A stretch of 64,000 nt of DNA from NCBI GenBank assembly GCA_901457705.2, contig LR590083.2, positions 1,116,597 through 1,180,596 on the forward strand, read 5' to 3'. The translations under genes were made by a program, and so were the position numbers. This stretch comes from Beijerinckiaceae bacterium RH AL1 (lineage in GTDB: Bacteria > Pseudomonadota > Alphaproteobacteria > Rhizobiales > Beijerinckiaceae). The notes beneath the pieces were generated by a model. The model saw nothing but the letters and a program-made list of their open reading frames with translations, had not been told where the DNA came from and did no database searches. Below are positions 44,691 to 56,680 of the stretch, in pieces (the stretch's first letter is position 1; every line of letters starts with the position of its first letter).

Positions 44691-46448
44691 ATGACGAATA
44701 CCATCCCGACGTCCGCGTCACTCCTTGCTCTCACGCTCGCCGCCGGCCTCGGCGCGCTGGCCTCCGCCGGCGCCGCGCGCGCGGCGCCTGCCGCCTGCGC
44801 CGGCGACAACGGCGGCCTCAAGCTGCCGCCCGGCTTCTGCGCGACGATCTTCGCCGATCACATCGGCCATGCGCGCGACCTCGCGGTGGCCGCCGACGGC
44901 ACGGTCTACGTCAACACCTGGAGCGGCCGCTACTACCACAACGATACGCCGCACCCCGGCGGCTTCATCGTGGCGCTGAAGGACACGACGGGCGCCGGCA
45001 AGGCCGACAGGATCGCGCGCTTCGGCCTGACGCCCGATCACGGCGGCCACGGCGGCACCGGCATCTATCTCTACAATGGCCGCGTCTACGCGGAGGAAGC
45101 GGATCGCATCGACGCCTATGCGGTGAAGCCTGGCGAGCTGGCGCCGACCGCGAAGGCTGAGACGGTGGTGTCCGGCATGCCGCTCGGCGGCGACCATCCG
45201 ATGCATCCCTTCATCATCGACGCCAAGGGCGACATGTTCGTCGACATGGGCTCGGCGACGAACGCCTGCCAGGCGGAGAACCGTCAGCCGCGCTCCCCCG
45301 GTCTGTCGCCCTGCACTGAGCTCGAGACGCGCGGCGGCACCTGGCGGTTCGATGCCAATCGGATGGGCCAAAAGTATTCGGCCGCGGCGCGCTACGCGAC
45401 GGGCATCCGCAACGGCGAGGGGTTCGGGATCGACTCCGCCGGCCGTCTCTATGTGACGCAGCATGGCCGCGACCAGCTGTGGGCCAACTGGCCGGCGCTC
45501 TTCAAGATGCGCCAGAGCGCCGAGCTGCCCGCCGAGGAGGTGGTCGAGCTGAAGCAGGGCGGCGACTACGGCTGGCCCGAGTGCTACTTCGACGGCACCC
45601 AGGGCAAGCTGGTGCTCGCGCCGGAATATGGCGGCGACGGCAAGAAGGTCGGCGTCTGCGCCGACAAGCTGGCGCCCGTCGCGTCCTTCCCGGCCCATTG
45701 GGCGCCCAACGATCTCGTCGTCTACAAGGGCGACATGCTGCCCGCTGCCTACAAGGACGCGTTGTTCATCGCGTTTCACGGCTCCTGGAACCGCGCGCCG
45801 GCGCCGCAGGGCGGCTTCAACGTTGTCGTGCAGCCGATGAAGGACGGCAAGGCGTCCGGCCCGTGGCTGACGTTTGCCGATGGTTTTGCGGCCATCAAGG
45901 ACCCGGGCGCCGCCAAGCATCGCCCGAGCGGCGTTGCGGTGGCGCCGGACGGCGCGCTCTTCGTCTCCGACGACATCGGCGGGACGATCTACAGGATCAC
46001 CTACAACGGCGACAAAGGCGCCGCCGTCGCCGGCGTGCCGGACACGCCCTCGCAGAGCAACGGGCTCGCCGACGCGCAGCCGCCGGAGGGCACGCACGCC
46101 GACGCCGGGCGCGAGGCGGTCGGGCTGCAGCCGCCGGAGGGTGCGACCATGGCAGACGTGGTGCTCGGCAGCCGCATCTTCCACGGCGACGAGCAGGAGG
46201 GCACCTGCGCCGGCTGCCACGGCCTGAAGGGGCAGGGCGGCCACCAGGGACCGAGCCTCGCCGATCACAAGTGGCTGTGGAGCGACGGCAGCTTCAAGGG
46301 CATCGAGCAGACCGTGGCGTTAGGCGTGAGGAAGCCGAAGGAGTTCAGCGGCGTGATGCCGCCGATGGGCGGCTCGCCGCTGACGCCGGATGGCGTCAAG
46401 GCCGTCGCCGCCTATGTGTGGGCGATCTCGCACAAGTCGGGCGGCTGA
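44691..46448 (+). CDS. periplasmic PQQ-type sugar dehydrogenase fused to cytochrome c
   Basis: A 585-residue exported protein. After a signal peptide (about 1-31) a beta-propeller domain (about 45-445) of the soluble PQQ glucose/sorbosone dehydrogenase family follows: GHARDLAVAADGTVYVNTW, NGEGFGIDSAGRLYVTQHGR, LKQGGDYGWPECYFDG, FIAFHGSWNRAPAPQGG, HRPSGVAVAPDGALFVSDDI. A linker with a doubled QPPEG leads to a class I cytochrome c domain (about 475-580) with heme motif CAGCH and a probable Met ligand in GVMPPMGGSPLTPDG. It would oxidise a sugar or alcohol and pass electrons to the respiratory chain. The exact substrate is unknown. Confidence 0.88.
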   Translation: MTNTIPTSASLLALTLAAGLGALASAGAARAAPAACAGDNGGLKLPPGFCATIFADHIGHARDLAVAADGTVYVNTWSGRYYHNDTPHPGGFIVALKDTTGAGKADRIARFGLTPDHGGHGGTGIYLYNGRVYAEEADRIDAYAVKPGELAPTAKAETVVSGMPLGGDHPMHPFIIDAKGDMFVDMGSATNACQAENRQPRSPGLSPCTELETRGGTWRFDANRMGQKYSAAARYATGIRNGEGFGIDSAGRLYVTQHGRDQLWANWPALFKMRQSAELPAEEVVELKQGGDYGWPECYFDGTQGKLVLAPEYGGDGKKVGVCADKLAPVASFPAHWAPNDLVVYKGDMLPAAYKDALFIAFHGSWNRAPAPQGGFNVVVQPMKDGKASGPWLTFADGFAAIKDPGAAKHRPSGVAVAPDGALFVSDDIGGTIYRITYNGDKGAAVAGVPDTPSQSNGLADAQPPEGTHADAGREAVGLQPPEGATMADVVLGSRIFHGDEQEGTCAGCHGLKGQGGHQGPSLADHKWLWSDGSFKGIEQTVALGVRKPKEFSGVMPPMGGSPLTPDGVKAVAAYVWAISHKSGG

Positions 46449-46603
46449 CCGCGCCACCTTCGCGAGCGCGGAGCTGACGTTCCGGCAATTCGCCGAAAAC
46501 TTGCCGGGATCCGCGCGCGAAAACTCGAATGATGAAATTTTCGTTGTCGAAAAGGCTGGTGGATTACCAACGACTTATGACCGCGCCTCGGTCCAGGGGA
46601 TGA

Positions 46604-46984
46604 ATGTCGATGAACGTTTCGCCTTTCGCCGCGACGCTTTCCGCCGCCGCCTTGTCGTGCGACCGCTACGAACACCACGGGGAGGCCGTCCTCGTCAGGC
46701 CGCGGCTGGCCTGTGCGATCGACGACAGGGTTTTTGCGAGCCGGGCGGCGTTCACCCGGCGTGCCGCGACGGCGTCCATCCCGCAGGCCGGCGGCGGTGT
46801 CCTGCGCTACCTCAGCTACAGGCCGGTCGCCGCCTTCGTCGAGGTCGCGCTGCCGGCGGCGCTCGCCGTCGGCGACCGCATCACGCGGAGCTGGGACGGC
46901 GTCGCCTTCGAGATCGTCGGCCTCTTCCGCGAGGGTCGGATGCTGTGCTGCGAGCTAAAGGAGGTCGCGGGCCACGCCCACTAA
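46604..46984 (+). CDS. hypothetical protein, 126 residues
   Basis: No family recognised. ATG 46604 is preceded by AGGGG at a suitable distance, and the frame is open to 46984, ending just before a terminator. The protein is soluble, Ala-rich, with four Cys (Cys19, Cys37 and the pair in MLCCELKEV) and beta-like stretches (GVLRYLSYRPVAAFVEVALP, VAFEIVGLFREG). A 155-base gap separates it from the dehydrogenase, so it may have its own promoter. It could be lineage-specific. Confidence 0.55.
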   Translation: MSMNVSPFAATLSAAALSCDRYEHHGEAVLVRPRLACAIDDRVFASRAAFTRRAATASIPQAGGGVLRYLSYRPVAAFVEVALPAALAVGDRITRSWDGVAFEIVGLFREGRMLCCELKEVAGHAH

Positions 46985-46989
46985 AAGAA

Positions 46990-47021
46990 AGAGCCGCGCC
47001 TTCGGGTGAAGGCGCGGCTCT
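46990..47021. terminator. terminator between the hypothetical gene and lon
   Basis: AGAGCCGCGCCTTC and GAAGGCGCGGCTCT form a perfect 14-base stem with a 4-base loop. On the minus strand it is followed by TTTCTTTT, so it is a strong terminator for lon; on the plus strand it can also end the 126-residue gene. Confidence 0.9.
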
Positions 47022-47045
47022 CGATGTCGTTTCCGTCCAAACCGC

Positions 47046-49472
<2,427 letters not shown>

Positions 49473-49546
49473 TTTCTTTTCCTATCTCCGGCGGGCCCTT
49501 CAGGCGAAGCAGCGGATGCCGGGAACTGTATCAGCTTCGTTCACGC

Positions 49547-49575
49547 AGATGGCGACGGCGTGGCGGGCTTTCAAC
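49547..49575 (-). promoter_or_regulatory. candidate heat-shock (RpoH) promoter for lon
   Basis: On the minus strand GTTGAAA, 14 bases, then CGCCATCT, close to the sigma-32 consensus CTTGAAA / CCCCATNT with one mismatch in each box. It would start transcription about 65 bases before the lon ATG. Heat-shock control of lon is established in many bacteria; this site is predicted by eye. Confidence 0.45.
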
Positions 49576-49714
49576 GGCGATGTCAGCTGAGTGTCACAGG
49601 GACTGTGGCTCGAACATGTCAGCCGTGCGCGACACACGTACCCGTGAGACCGCACCTGTCCCTTCGACCGGCCGGCTTCATCGCCGGCCGGGACGCGTCG
49701 CCCGGAGCCCAAGC

Positions 49715-50977
<1,263 letters not shown>

Positions 50978-51290
50978 GGCTTATCTCCGGGCCGCCGGCG
51001 CGTGCACGCCGAGCGGGCATTATGATCAGATGGGGCCGCCCGGCGCAACGCGCCGAGCCCCTGGCGGCGATGGCGCTGCACGCGAACCCATCGCCCCCGC
51101 TCTCGTCCCGAGCTCCGAGGAGCTTTTGCCGTGCCGCCGTCGAGCGGCCCGGAAGTCATTTTTGGTCGGCTGACGCGCTTGCACAAAGCGGGCCTTCGCC
51201 AATCGACTGTCACGGCAAATCACTTAAACCGAGCTTAAGCCGGGAGCTGGGCGAGCGCAAACCCGGCGCCCGCCGCCATCCCGCCTATCC
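50978..51290. other. gene-free gap between clpP and clpX
   Basis: This 313-base stretch has no credible gene. It holds a perfect CtrA-type box at 51224-51238 and a fairly AT-rich patch beside it, so it is most likely the clpX promoter region. No terminator hairpin with a T-run was seen after clpP. Confidence 0.5.
51224..51238. promoter_or_regulatory. candidate CtrA box upstream of clpX
   Basis: TTAAACCGAGCTTAA matches TTAA-N7-TTAA exactly. It lies 53 bases after the clpP stop and about 250 bases before the clpX start, in an otherwise GC-rich setting where such a match is rare by chance. Confidence 0.5.
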
Positions 51291-51932
51291 TCAGGCCTTG
51301 ATCTCCGGCTTGTCGTCCGGGCGCTCCGTGATGACATGGTCGACGATCCCGAAGTCCTTGGCTTCCTCGGCGGTCATGAAGTGATCGCGATCGAGCGTGC
51401 GCTCGATCGTGTCGTAATCCTTGCCGGTATGCTTGACGTAGATCTCGTTGAGCCGGCGCTTGATCTTCATGATGTCGTCGGCGTGACGCAGGATGTCGGA
51501 TGCCTGGCCCTGGAAGCCGCCCGAGGGCTGGTGGACCATGACGCGGGCGTTCGGCAGGCAGTAGCGCATGCCCGGCGCGCCGGCGCAGAGCAGCAGCGAG
51601 CCCATCGAGGCGGCCTGGCCGGTGCAGAGCGTGGTGATCTTCGGCTTGATGAACTGCATCGTGTCGTAGATCGCGAGGCCCGCCGTGACCACGCCGCCCG
51701 GCGAGTTGATGTACATGTTGATCTCTTTCTTGGGGTTTTCCGCCTCGAGGAAGAGCAACTGGGCGATGATCACCGAGGCCATGTGGTCCTCGACCGGCCC
51801 GGTCAGGAAGATGATGTGCTCGCGCAGCAGGCGCGAATAGATGTCGAACCCACGCTCGCCGCGCGTCGTGTTCTCGATCACCTGCGGGATCAGGTAGTTG
51901 TCGTAGAGCTCGTACGGGTCGCGGTCACGCAT
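51291..51932 (-). CDS. clpP: ClpP, proteolytic subunit of Clp protease
   Basis: A 213-residue serine protease that forms the barrel of ClpXP/ClpAP. The catalytic Ser is in [17 protein letters not shown], His in [15 protein letters not shown] and Asp in the C-terminal [15 protein letters not shown] area. [20 protein letters not shown] is the usual N-terminal stretch. ATG 51932 lacks a ribosome binding site, but no other in-frame start is near. It lies downstream of tig, separated by the toxin-antitoxin pair on the opposite strand. Confidence 0.96.
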   Translation of the reverse strand: MRDRDPYELYDNYLIPQVIENTTRGERGFDIYSRLLREHIIFLTGPVEDHMASVIIAQLLFLEAENPKKEINMYINSPGGVVTAGLAIYDTMQFIKPKITTLCTGQAASMGSLLLCAGAPGMRYCLPNARVMVHQPSGGFQGQASDILRHADDIMKIKRRLNEIYVKHTGKDYDTIERTLDRDHFMTAEEAKDFGIVDHVITERPDDKPEIKA

Positions 51933-52027
51933 GGGAGGTCTCGTATCGATTCGGGTGGGGCGACCCGGGCGCTGATCGAAGATAGGGATACGCGGGCACC
52001 GGTGCAAAGGGCTTTGACCGCGTCGTT

Positions 52028-52048
52028 GTGTCCACCTATTGTGGACAC
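52028..52048. promoter_or_regulatory. palindromic operator of the toxin-antitoxin pair
   Basis: GTGTCCAC-CTATT-GTGGACAC is a perfect 8-base inverted repeat with a 5-base centre, 23 bases before the antitoxin ATG. Toxin-antitoxin operons are commonly repressed by the antitoxin or complex binding such a palindrome. Confidence 0.6.
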
Positions 52049-52071
52049 GGGATGGCGCCCGAGTCACGGCG

Positions 52072-52329
52072 ATGGATGCGACAAACGAAGTCAAGATCGG
52101 CGTCAGGGAGCTTCGCAGCAATCTCTCGCACTACTTGAGCTTGGCCGCGGAGGGAACGACGGTGCTCGTGACCTCTCGCGACGTGGTGGTCGCCGAGATC
52201 AAGGCGCCTGCGCCGAAGCAAGACCTCAGGCGTCGTCGCGGCGGCCTCAAAGGTCGCATCTGGATGGCCGAGGATGCCGACATCCTGCCTGAGGATGTGC
52301 TGCAGGCGATGGAAGCTCCCAAGTTTTGA
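52072..52329 (+). CDS. type II antitoxin, Phd/YefM family
   Basis: An 85-residue protein with the Phd/YefM N-terminal DNA-binding fold: [20 protein letters not shown] and [19 protein letters not shown]. The C-terminal part ([20 protein letters not shown]) would wrap the toxin. ATG 52072 follows the operator palindrome. Its stop overlaps the toxin start (TTGA). It sits, with the toxin, on the strand opposite the flanking tig and clpP genes. Confidence 0.88.
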   Translation: MDATNEVKIGVRELRSNLSHYLSLAAEGTTVLVTSRDVVVAEIKAPAPKQDLRRRRGGLKGRIWMAEDADILPEDVLQAMEAPKF

Positions 52330-52700
52330 AGTTGCTTCTCGATACGCACACCTTGCTGTGGTGGATCACCGACGATCCAAGGCTTCAGGCGACCGTGATC
52401 GCGGCGATCGAGAGCCCCGACAGCGAGGTCTGGGTCAGCATCGTCTCGCTCTGGGAGATCGCGGTCAAAGTCCGCTCAGGCAAGATGGCCGTGGACATCA
52501 AGGATGTGGAGCGCGAGATCGCGACGATCGGCTTCAAGATGCTGGCGATCACCGCGCAACATCTCGACGTCCTGATCGGCCTCCCGATGCGCCACCGCGA
52601 TCCCTTCGATCATCTGCTCATCGCCCAGGCGATCAGGGAAGGCGCGAAGCTGGTGACCACGGATCGCGAGATCCGCGGTTACCCCGTCGACGTTTTGTAG
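52326..52700 (+). CDS. PIN-domain toxin (VapC-like ribonuclease)
   Basis: A 124-residue PIN ribonuclease. Acidic site residues are in LLLDTHTLLWW (Asp6), VSLWEIAVKVRSGKM (Glu), RDPFDHLLIAQA (Asp) and VTTDREI (Asp). The WW after the first motif and HRDPFDHLL mark the group usually paired with Phd/YefM antitoxins, as here. TTG 52326 overlaps the antitoxin stop. Such toxins cut tRNA or mRNA when freed. It converges with tig, 9 bases apart. Confidence 0.88.
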   Translation: MKLLLDTHTLLWWITDDPRLQATVIAAIESPDSEVWVSIVSLWEIAVKVRSGKMAVDIKDVEREIATIGFKMLAITAQHLDVLIGLPMRHRDPFDHLLIAQAIREGAKLVTTDREIRGYPVDVL

Positions 52701-52709
52701 CTCCTGCGC

Positions 52710-54071
52710 CTACGCCGCCTTCGCGTCGTCCTCGTCGAGCTTGGTCAGCTCGTCCTTCGACACCTTGCGCTCGGTGACCTTCGCCTTCGAGACGATGTGG
52801 TCGACCACCTTCTCCTCGAAGAGCGGCGCCTGGATCTGCGCCATCGCCTGCGGGTTCTGCCGGAAGTAGTCGAAGACCTGCTTCTCCTCGCCGGGGAACT
52901 GACGCACGCGCTCCATCAGCGCCTGGTTCATCTCCTCCTGCGTCACCTGAACGTTGGCGTCCTTGCCGATCTCGGCCAGCACCAGCCCGAGGCGCACGCG
53001 GCGCTCGGCGATCGCGCGGTACTCGGCCTTGAGGTCGTCCTCGCTCTTGCCGGCGTCCTCGGCATCCATGCCGCCGCGCGCCTTCTCGGCCTGAACCTGG
53101 CGCCACACGGCGTCGAACTCCTGGTCGACGAGCCCCTGCGGCAGCTCGAAGCCGTAGCGCTTGTCGAGCGTGTCGAGCAGCGTCTTCTTCCACTTGGCGC
53201 GCGAGGCCTGGCCGTAGTCGCGGGCGATGTTGTCGCGAATCGACTCCTTCAGCTTGTCGAACGACCCGAGGCCGAAGTTTTTCGCGAACGCGTCGTCGAG
53301 CGCGAGCTCCTGCGGCGCCGCGATCTCCTTTAGCTTCACGCCGAAATTCGCTTCCTTGCCGGCGAGGTTCGCCGCGCCGTAATCGGCCGGGAAGGTGACG
53401 GTGACGGTCCGATCCTCGTCGACCTTCATGCCGACGATCTGGTCCTCGAAGCCGGGGATGAACGAGTTCGAGCCGAGCACGAGGTCGACGCTCTCGCCCG
53501 AGCCGCCCTCGAAGGCCTCGTCGCCGATCTTGCCGACGAAGTCGATCGTCACCTTGTCGCCAGTCTCGGCCGTGGCGCCGGCGCCCTTGGGCTCGAAGGT
53601 GCGGTTCTGGTTGGCGAGCAACCCGACGATGCGGTCGACCTCCTCCTCAGGGACGTCGGCGACCAGCTTCTCGATCTCGATGTCGTCGAGCGAGCCGACC
53701 TCGACCTTGGGCAGCACCTCGAGCGCCACCTTGAACGTCAAGTCGCCCTTGGCCTCGAGCGCGCGCTCCAGCACGTTCTCGTCGCCGTCGACGTCGAACT
53801 TCGGCTCGCCCGCGACGCGCAGATCGTTCTCCTCGATCATCTTGGTGCGGGCCTCGCCGACCGCCTCCTGCACGACGTCGGCCATGATGGCGCGGCCGTA
53901 GAGGCGCTTCAGGTGCGGGATCGGCACCTTGCCGGGCCGGAAGCCCTTGATCCGCGCCTTGGCCTGCATCTCCGACAGCTGGGTGGCCATGCGGCTCGAG
54001 AGGTCCTCCGCCGGCAGCACGATCTGGAACTCGCGCTTGAGCCCGTCGGCGTGGGTCTGGGTCACTTGCAT
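52710..54071 (-). CDS. tig: trigger factor
   Basis: A 453-residue ribosome-bound chaperone. The N-terminal ribosome-binding loop region is [18 protein letters not shown], the FKBP-type prolyl isomerase domain (about 155-245) has [20 protein letters not shown] and [19 protein letters not shown], and the C-terminal helical arms follow. It heads the conserved tig-clpP-clpX-lon group on the minus strand. Confidence 0.96.
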   Translation of the reverse strand: MQVTQTHADGLKREFQIVLPAEDLSSRMATQLSEMQAKARIKGFRPGKVPIPHLKRLYGRAIMADVVQEAVGEARTKMIEENDLRVAGEPKFDVDGDENVLERALEAKGDLTFKVALEVLPKVEVGSLDDIEIEKLVADVPEEEVDRIVGLLANQNRTFEPKGAGATAETGDKVTIDFVGKIGDEAFEGGSGESVDLVLGSNSFIPGFEDQIVGMKVDEDRTVTVTFPADYGAANLAGKEANFGVKLKEIAAPQELALDDAFAKNFGLGSFDKLKESIRDNIARDYGQASRAKWKKTLLDTLDKRYGFELPQGLVDQEFDAVWRQVQAEKARGGMDAEDAGKSEDDLKAEYRAIAERRVRLGLVLAEIGKDANVQVTQEEMNQALMERVRQFPGEEKQVFDYFRQNPQAMAQIQAPLFEEKVVDHIVSKAKVTERKVSKDELTKLDEDDAKAA

Positions 54072-54142
54072 GTTCGAAACGGCCTAAGGTTCTTGGCGGG
54101 GCGCATGCCCAGCGGGAGACGGACTGCGGCGCGGCAGCGAAA

Positions 54143-54227
54143 TGGTGCGGGCGGAGGGACTTGAACCCCCACGATTTTCACCACTGGAACCTAAATCCAG
54201 CGCGTCTACCAGTTCCGCCACGCCCGC
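54143..54227 (-). tRNA. tRNA-Leu(TAG)
   Basis: A class II tRNA with long variable arm. Acceptor GCGGGCG pairs with CGCCCGC, anticodon stem CTGGA/TCCAG around TTTAGGT gives anticodon TAG (complement at 54191-54193), T-arm GGGGGTTCAAGTCCCTC, encoded CCA at the 3' end. It reads CUA-type leucine codons. Confidence 0.97.
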
Positions 54228-54348
54228 GCGCGCGGCTCGCACCGGCACGTCTCGCTGTCATCGCCTTTCGGATCGCGCTCTATAACAACGCAGTTCCGGG
54301 TGCGCAGCAAAAAAGTGCGGGGCCCGCAGGGGCGGCGCGGGAGGCGGG

Positions 54349-55704
54349 ATGCGGGTGGATCGACGGCGGCTGGGCGGGCTCGTGGCAGGCGGGGTGGCGG
54401 CGACGTTGTTGCCGACCCGGGTCGCGGGGGAGACGCCGGACAAGCCGATCGTGCTTCAGGCCGGCCCGGCGCAGCTCCGCCTTGTGCCGACAGGCGACAC
54501 GGCCGTCTGGGCCTACGGCGGCCAAGTGCCGGGCCCGCTCCTGCGCATCAAGCTCGGCGAGAGCCTGCGCATCTGCCTCGAGAACAGGCTGGCCCAGCCG
54601 ACGACGCTCTGCTGGCACGGCGTCCGGCTGCCGAACGCGATGGACGGCGTCGCCGGGCTGACCCAGCCGCCCGTCGCGCCCGGTGCCAGCTACGACTACG
54701 CCTTCACGCCGCCGGACGCGGGGCTCTTCTGGTACCACCCGCACATCTTCCCGCAGTCAGCCGAGCAGGTCGGCCGCGGGCTCTACGGTGCGCTGATCGT
54801 CGAGGAGCGCGAGCCGCCGCGCGTCGACGACGACATCCTGCTCGTCCTCGACGACTGGGCGCTCGACTCCAAGGGTGCGCTCCTCGGCGATTTCGCGAGC
54901 CTCGCCCAGGCGCGCGGCGCCGGGCGGATCGGCGCGCTCGTCACGGTCAACTCCAAGCCCGTCCCGCTCCCGCTCACCGCGCGGCCCGGCGCGCGACTGC
55001 GGCTGCGCGTGCTCAATGCCTGCGCGGCGCGCATCGCGCTCGTCGGCTTCGACGGCGCGCCGCCGACCCTCGTCGCCATCGACGGGCAGCCGAGCGAGCT
55101 GTTCCGCCCGGCCCGCGACACGGTGCCGGTCGGCCCCGGCTCGCGCTTCGAGGTCATGCTCGACATGCCGGCCAAGGCGGGACGGGCGGCCATCGTGCTG
55201 CGCGGGCTCGGCTCGCCCGATGTCGCGCTGGCCGAGGTGGCGATCGCCGGCGCGCCGGTTCCGCCGCATCCGCCCATCGCCAGGCTACCCGAGAACCCGC
55301 TGCTGCCGACCCGCATCCCGCTCGAGCGCGCGGTGAAGCGCGACCTCGTCATCGCGCTGGCGCCGTCGAGCGACGCGCACTGGGCCTGGAGCCTCGGCGG
55401 CGCGCCGTCCGACGGCGTCTCGGGCATGCCGCTCTTCAAGGTGAAGCGCGGCGGCGCGGTGACGCTCGGCTTCGTCAACAAGAGCGAGCAGGTCCAGCAG
55501 ATGCACGTGCACGGCCACGTCTTCCGCGTGCTGCACGATCTCGACGATGGTTGGGACCCCTACTGGCGCGACTCGATTTTGATCGGCCCCGGCAAGACCA
55601 AGCACGTTGCCTTTATCGCGGACAATCCCGGCAGGTGGGCGATCGAAAGCCTGATCCTCGATCGCCAGGTCACCGGCCTCGCCGGCTGGTTCGAGGTGGG
55701 CTAG
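54349..55704 (+). CDS. multicopper-oxidase-fold protein with incomplete copper sites
   Basis: A 451-residue exported protein with a Tat-type signal (DRRRLGGLVAGGVAATLLP). Three cupredoxin domains are visible. Motif 1 is LCWHGVRLPNAMDG, with Cys where HWHG is usual; motif 2 FWYHPH is intact; motif 3 MHVHGHVF keeps two His; but motif 4, normally WXXHCHXXXH, is NPGRWAIESLILDRQ and has lost the type 1 Cys and both His. A working blue-copper oxidase is therefore unlikely; it may be structural, like FtsP/SufI, or bind less copper. ATG 54349 follows GGGAGGC. Confidence 0.85.
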   Translation: MRVDRRRLGGLVAGGVAATLLPTRVAGETPDKPIVLQAGPAQLRLVPTGDTAVWAYGGQVPGPLLRIKLGESLRICLENRLAQPTTLCWHGVRLPNAMDGVAGLTQPPVAPGASYDYAFTPPDAGLFWYHPHIFPQSAEQVGRGLYGALIVEEREPPRVDDDILLVLDDWALDSKGALLGDFASLAQARGAGRIGALVTVNSKPVPLPLTARPGARLRLRVLNACAARIALVGFDGAPPTLVAIDGQPSELFRPARDTVPVGPGSRFEVMLDMPAKAGRAAIVLRGLGSPDVALAEVAIAGAPVPPHPPIARLPENPLLPTRIPLERAVKRDLVIALAPSSDAHWAWSLGGAPSDGVSGMPLFKVKRGGAVTLGFVNKSEQVQQMHVHGHVFRVLHDLDDGWDPYWRDSILIGPGKTKHVAFIADNPGRWAIESLILDRQVTGLAGWFEVG

Positions 55705-55732
55705 TTCGAGATCGGCCTAGTTCGCCACCGCC

Positions 55733-56680
55733 CTAGTTCGACGTCGTGGCCGGCGGCTTCGCGGCGGGGCGGAAGCGGCGCACGAAGATGCTGGCCACCA
55801 TCGCGTGCGCGACGTGCTCGGCCATGCATTGCGTGCCGAGCTCCGACAGGTGGTAGTTGTCGCTCGTCATCAGATGCACCTTGGCGCGCGTCTGGGCGAT
55901 GAACTTCATCGCGTCGTAGCGCTTGATGTAGAGGATGTTCTCCTCCTTCGCGATCCTGTCGAGCGCACGCTTGATCGCGAAGTAGTTCTCGTCGCGGGCG
56001 AAGCGCGAGGTGTACTGCAGGCCGACGAGGACGACGTCGATGCCCTGGCCTTTCAGCCAGTCGATGGTCGACTTCACGATCTCGGTGAACTGCTCCGGAT
56101 CGACCCGCGCCAGCGCGTCATTCGTGCCGAGCTGCCACAGCACGAGGTCGGGCTTGGTCAGGCCCACCTCGCTGTGGATGCGGTCGGACGACGTCTGCGC
56201 GACCTCGCCGCCGGTGCCCCGGTTGATGATGTCGACGTCGACGCCCTTCAGCGCGGCCTTGAGCAGATCCTCGATCTGCACGGGATAGCTCTTCACGCCG
56301 TTGGCGCTGCCGATCGTCTCCATCGAAGCCGAGCCCACGGCGAGGATCTCGAGCGTCTTGTGCTCGGCGATGGCCTTGGCGACGTTCGGCAGCGGCGCGG
56401 TCGCGGCGATGTCGGTCGCCGGCGCATCGCAGGACGGGCTCAAAGGCGGCGGCGCGGTGGTGGCCGTCGGGCCCGGGCCGGGGCCGCCGGCCGAAGGCAC
56501 GGGGACGGGCTGCGGCTGCTGCGGCGCAGGCGCACCCTGGGCGGCGGGCGGCGCGGCCGGAACCTGCGCCGCCACGGCTCCGCTCATCAAGGCGCCGGCT
56601 AGGAGGACGAGGCCGCCGCGACCGGCTGCGCGACCGGCGCGGAGGCCGGGGCGGCTTGGGCCTTTGTACGGGAACGCCAT
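55733..56680 (-). CDS. secreted SGNH/GDSL-like hydrolase
   Basis: About 315 residues from ATG 56680; an in-frame ATG 12 bases up (56692) is also possible. A signal segment (GLVLLAGALMSGAVAAQ), then a Pro/Ala/Gly-rich linker of about 55 residues, then an SGNH fold: nucleophile block AVGSASMETIG in place of GDS, block III WQLGTNDA, and the His/Asp block DNYHLSELG. It probably acts on an esterified glycan. Its first 80 or so bases overlap the end of the OpgC-like gene in another frame, and a glycan acyltransferase next to an esterase is a sensible pair. Confidence 0.8.
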   Translation of the reverse strand: MAFPYKGPSRPGLRAGRAAGRGGLVLLAGALMSGAVAAQVPAAPPAAQGAPAPQQPQPVPVPSAGGPGPGPTATTAPPPLSPSCDAPATDIAATAPLPNVAKAIAEHKTLEILAVGSASMETIGSANGVKSYPVQIEDLLKAALKGVDVDIINRGTGGEVAQTSSDRIHSEVGLTKPDLVLWQLGTNDALARVDPEQFTEIVKSTIDWLKGQGIDVVLVGLQYTSRFARDENYFAIKRALDRIAKEENILYIKRYDAMKFIAQTRAKVHLMTSDNYHLSELGTQCMAEHVAHAMVASIFVRRFRPAAKPPATTSN

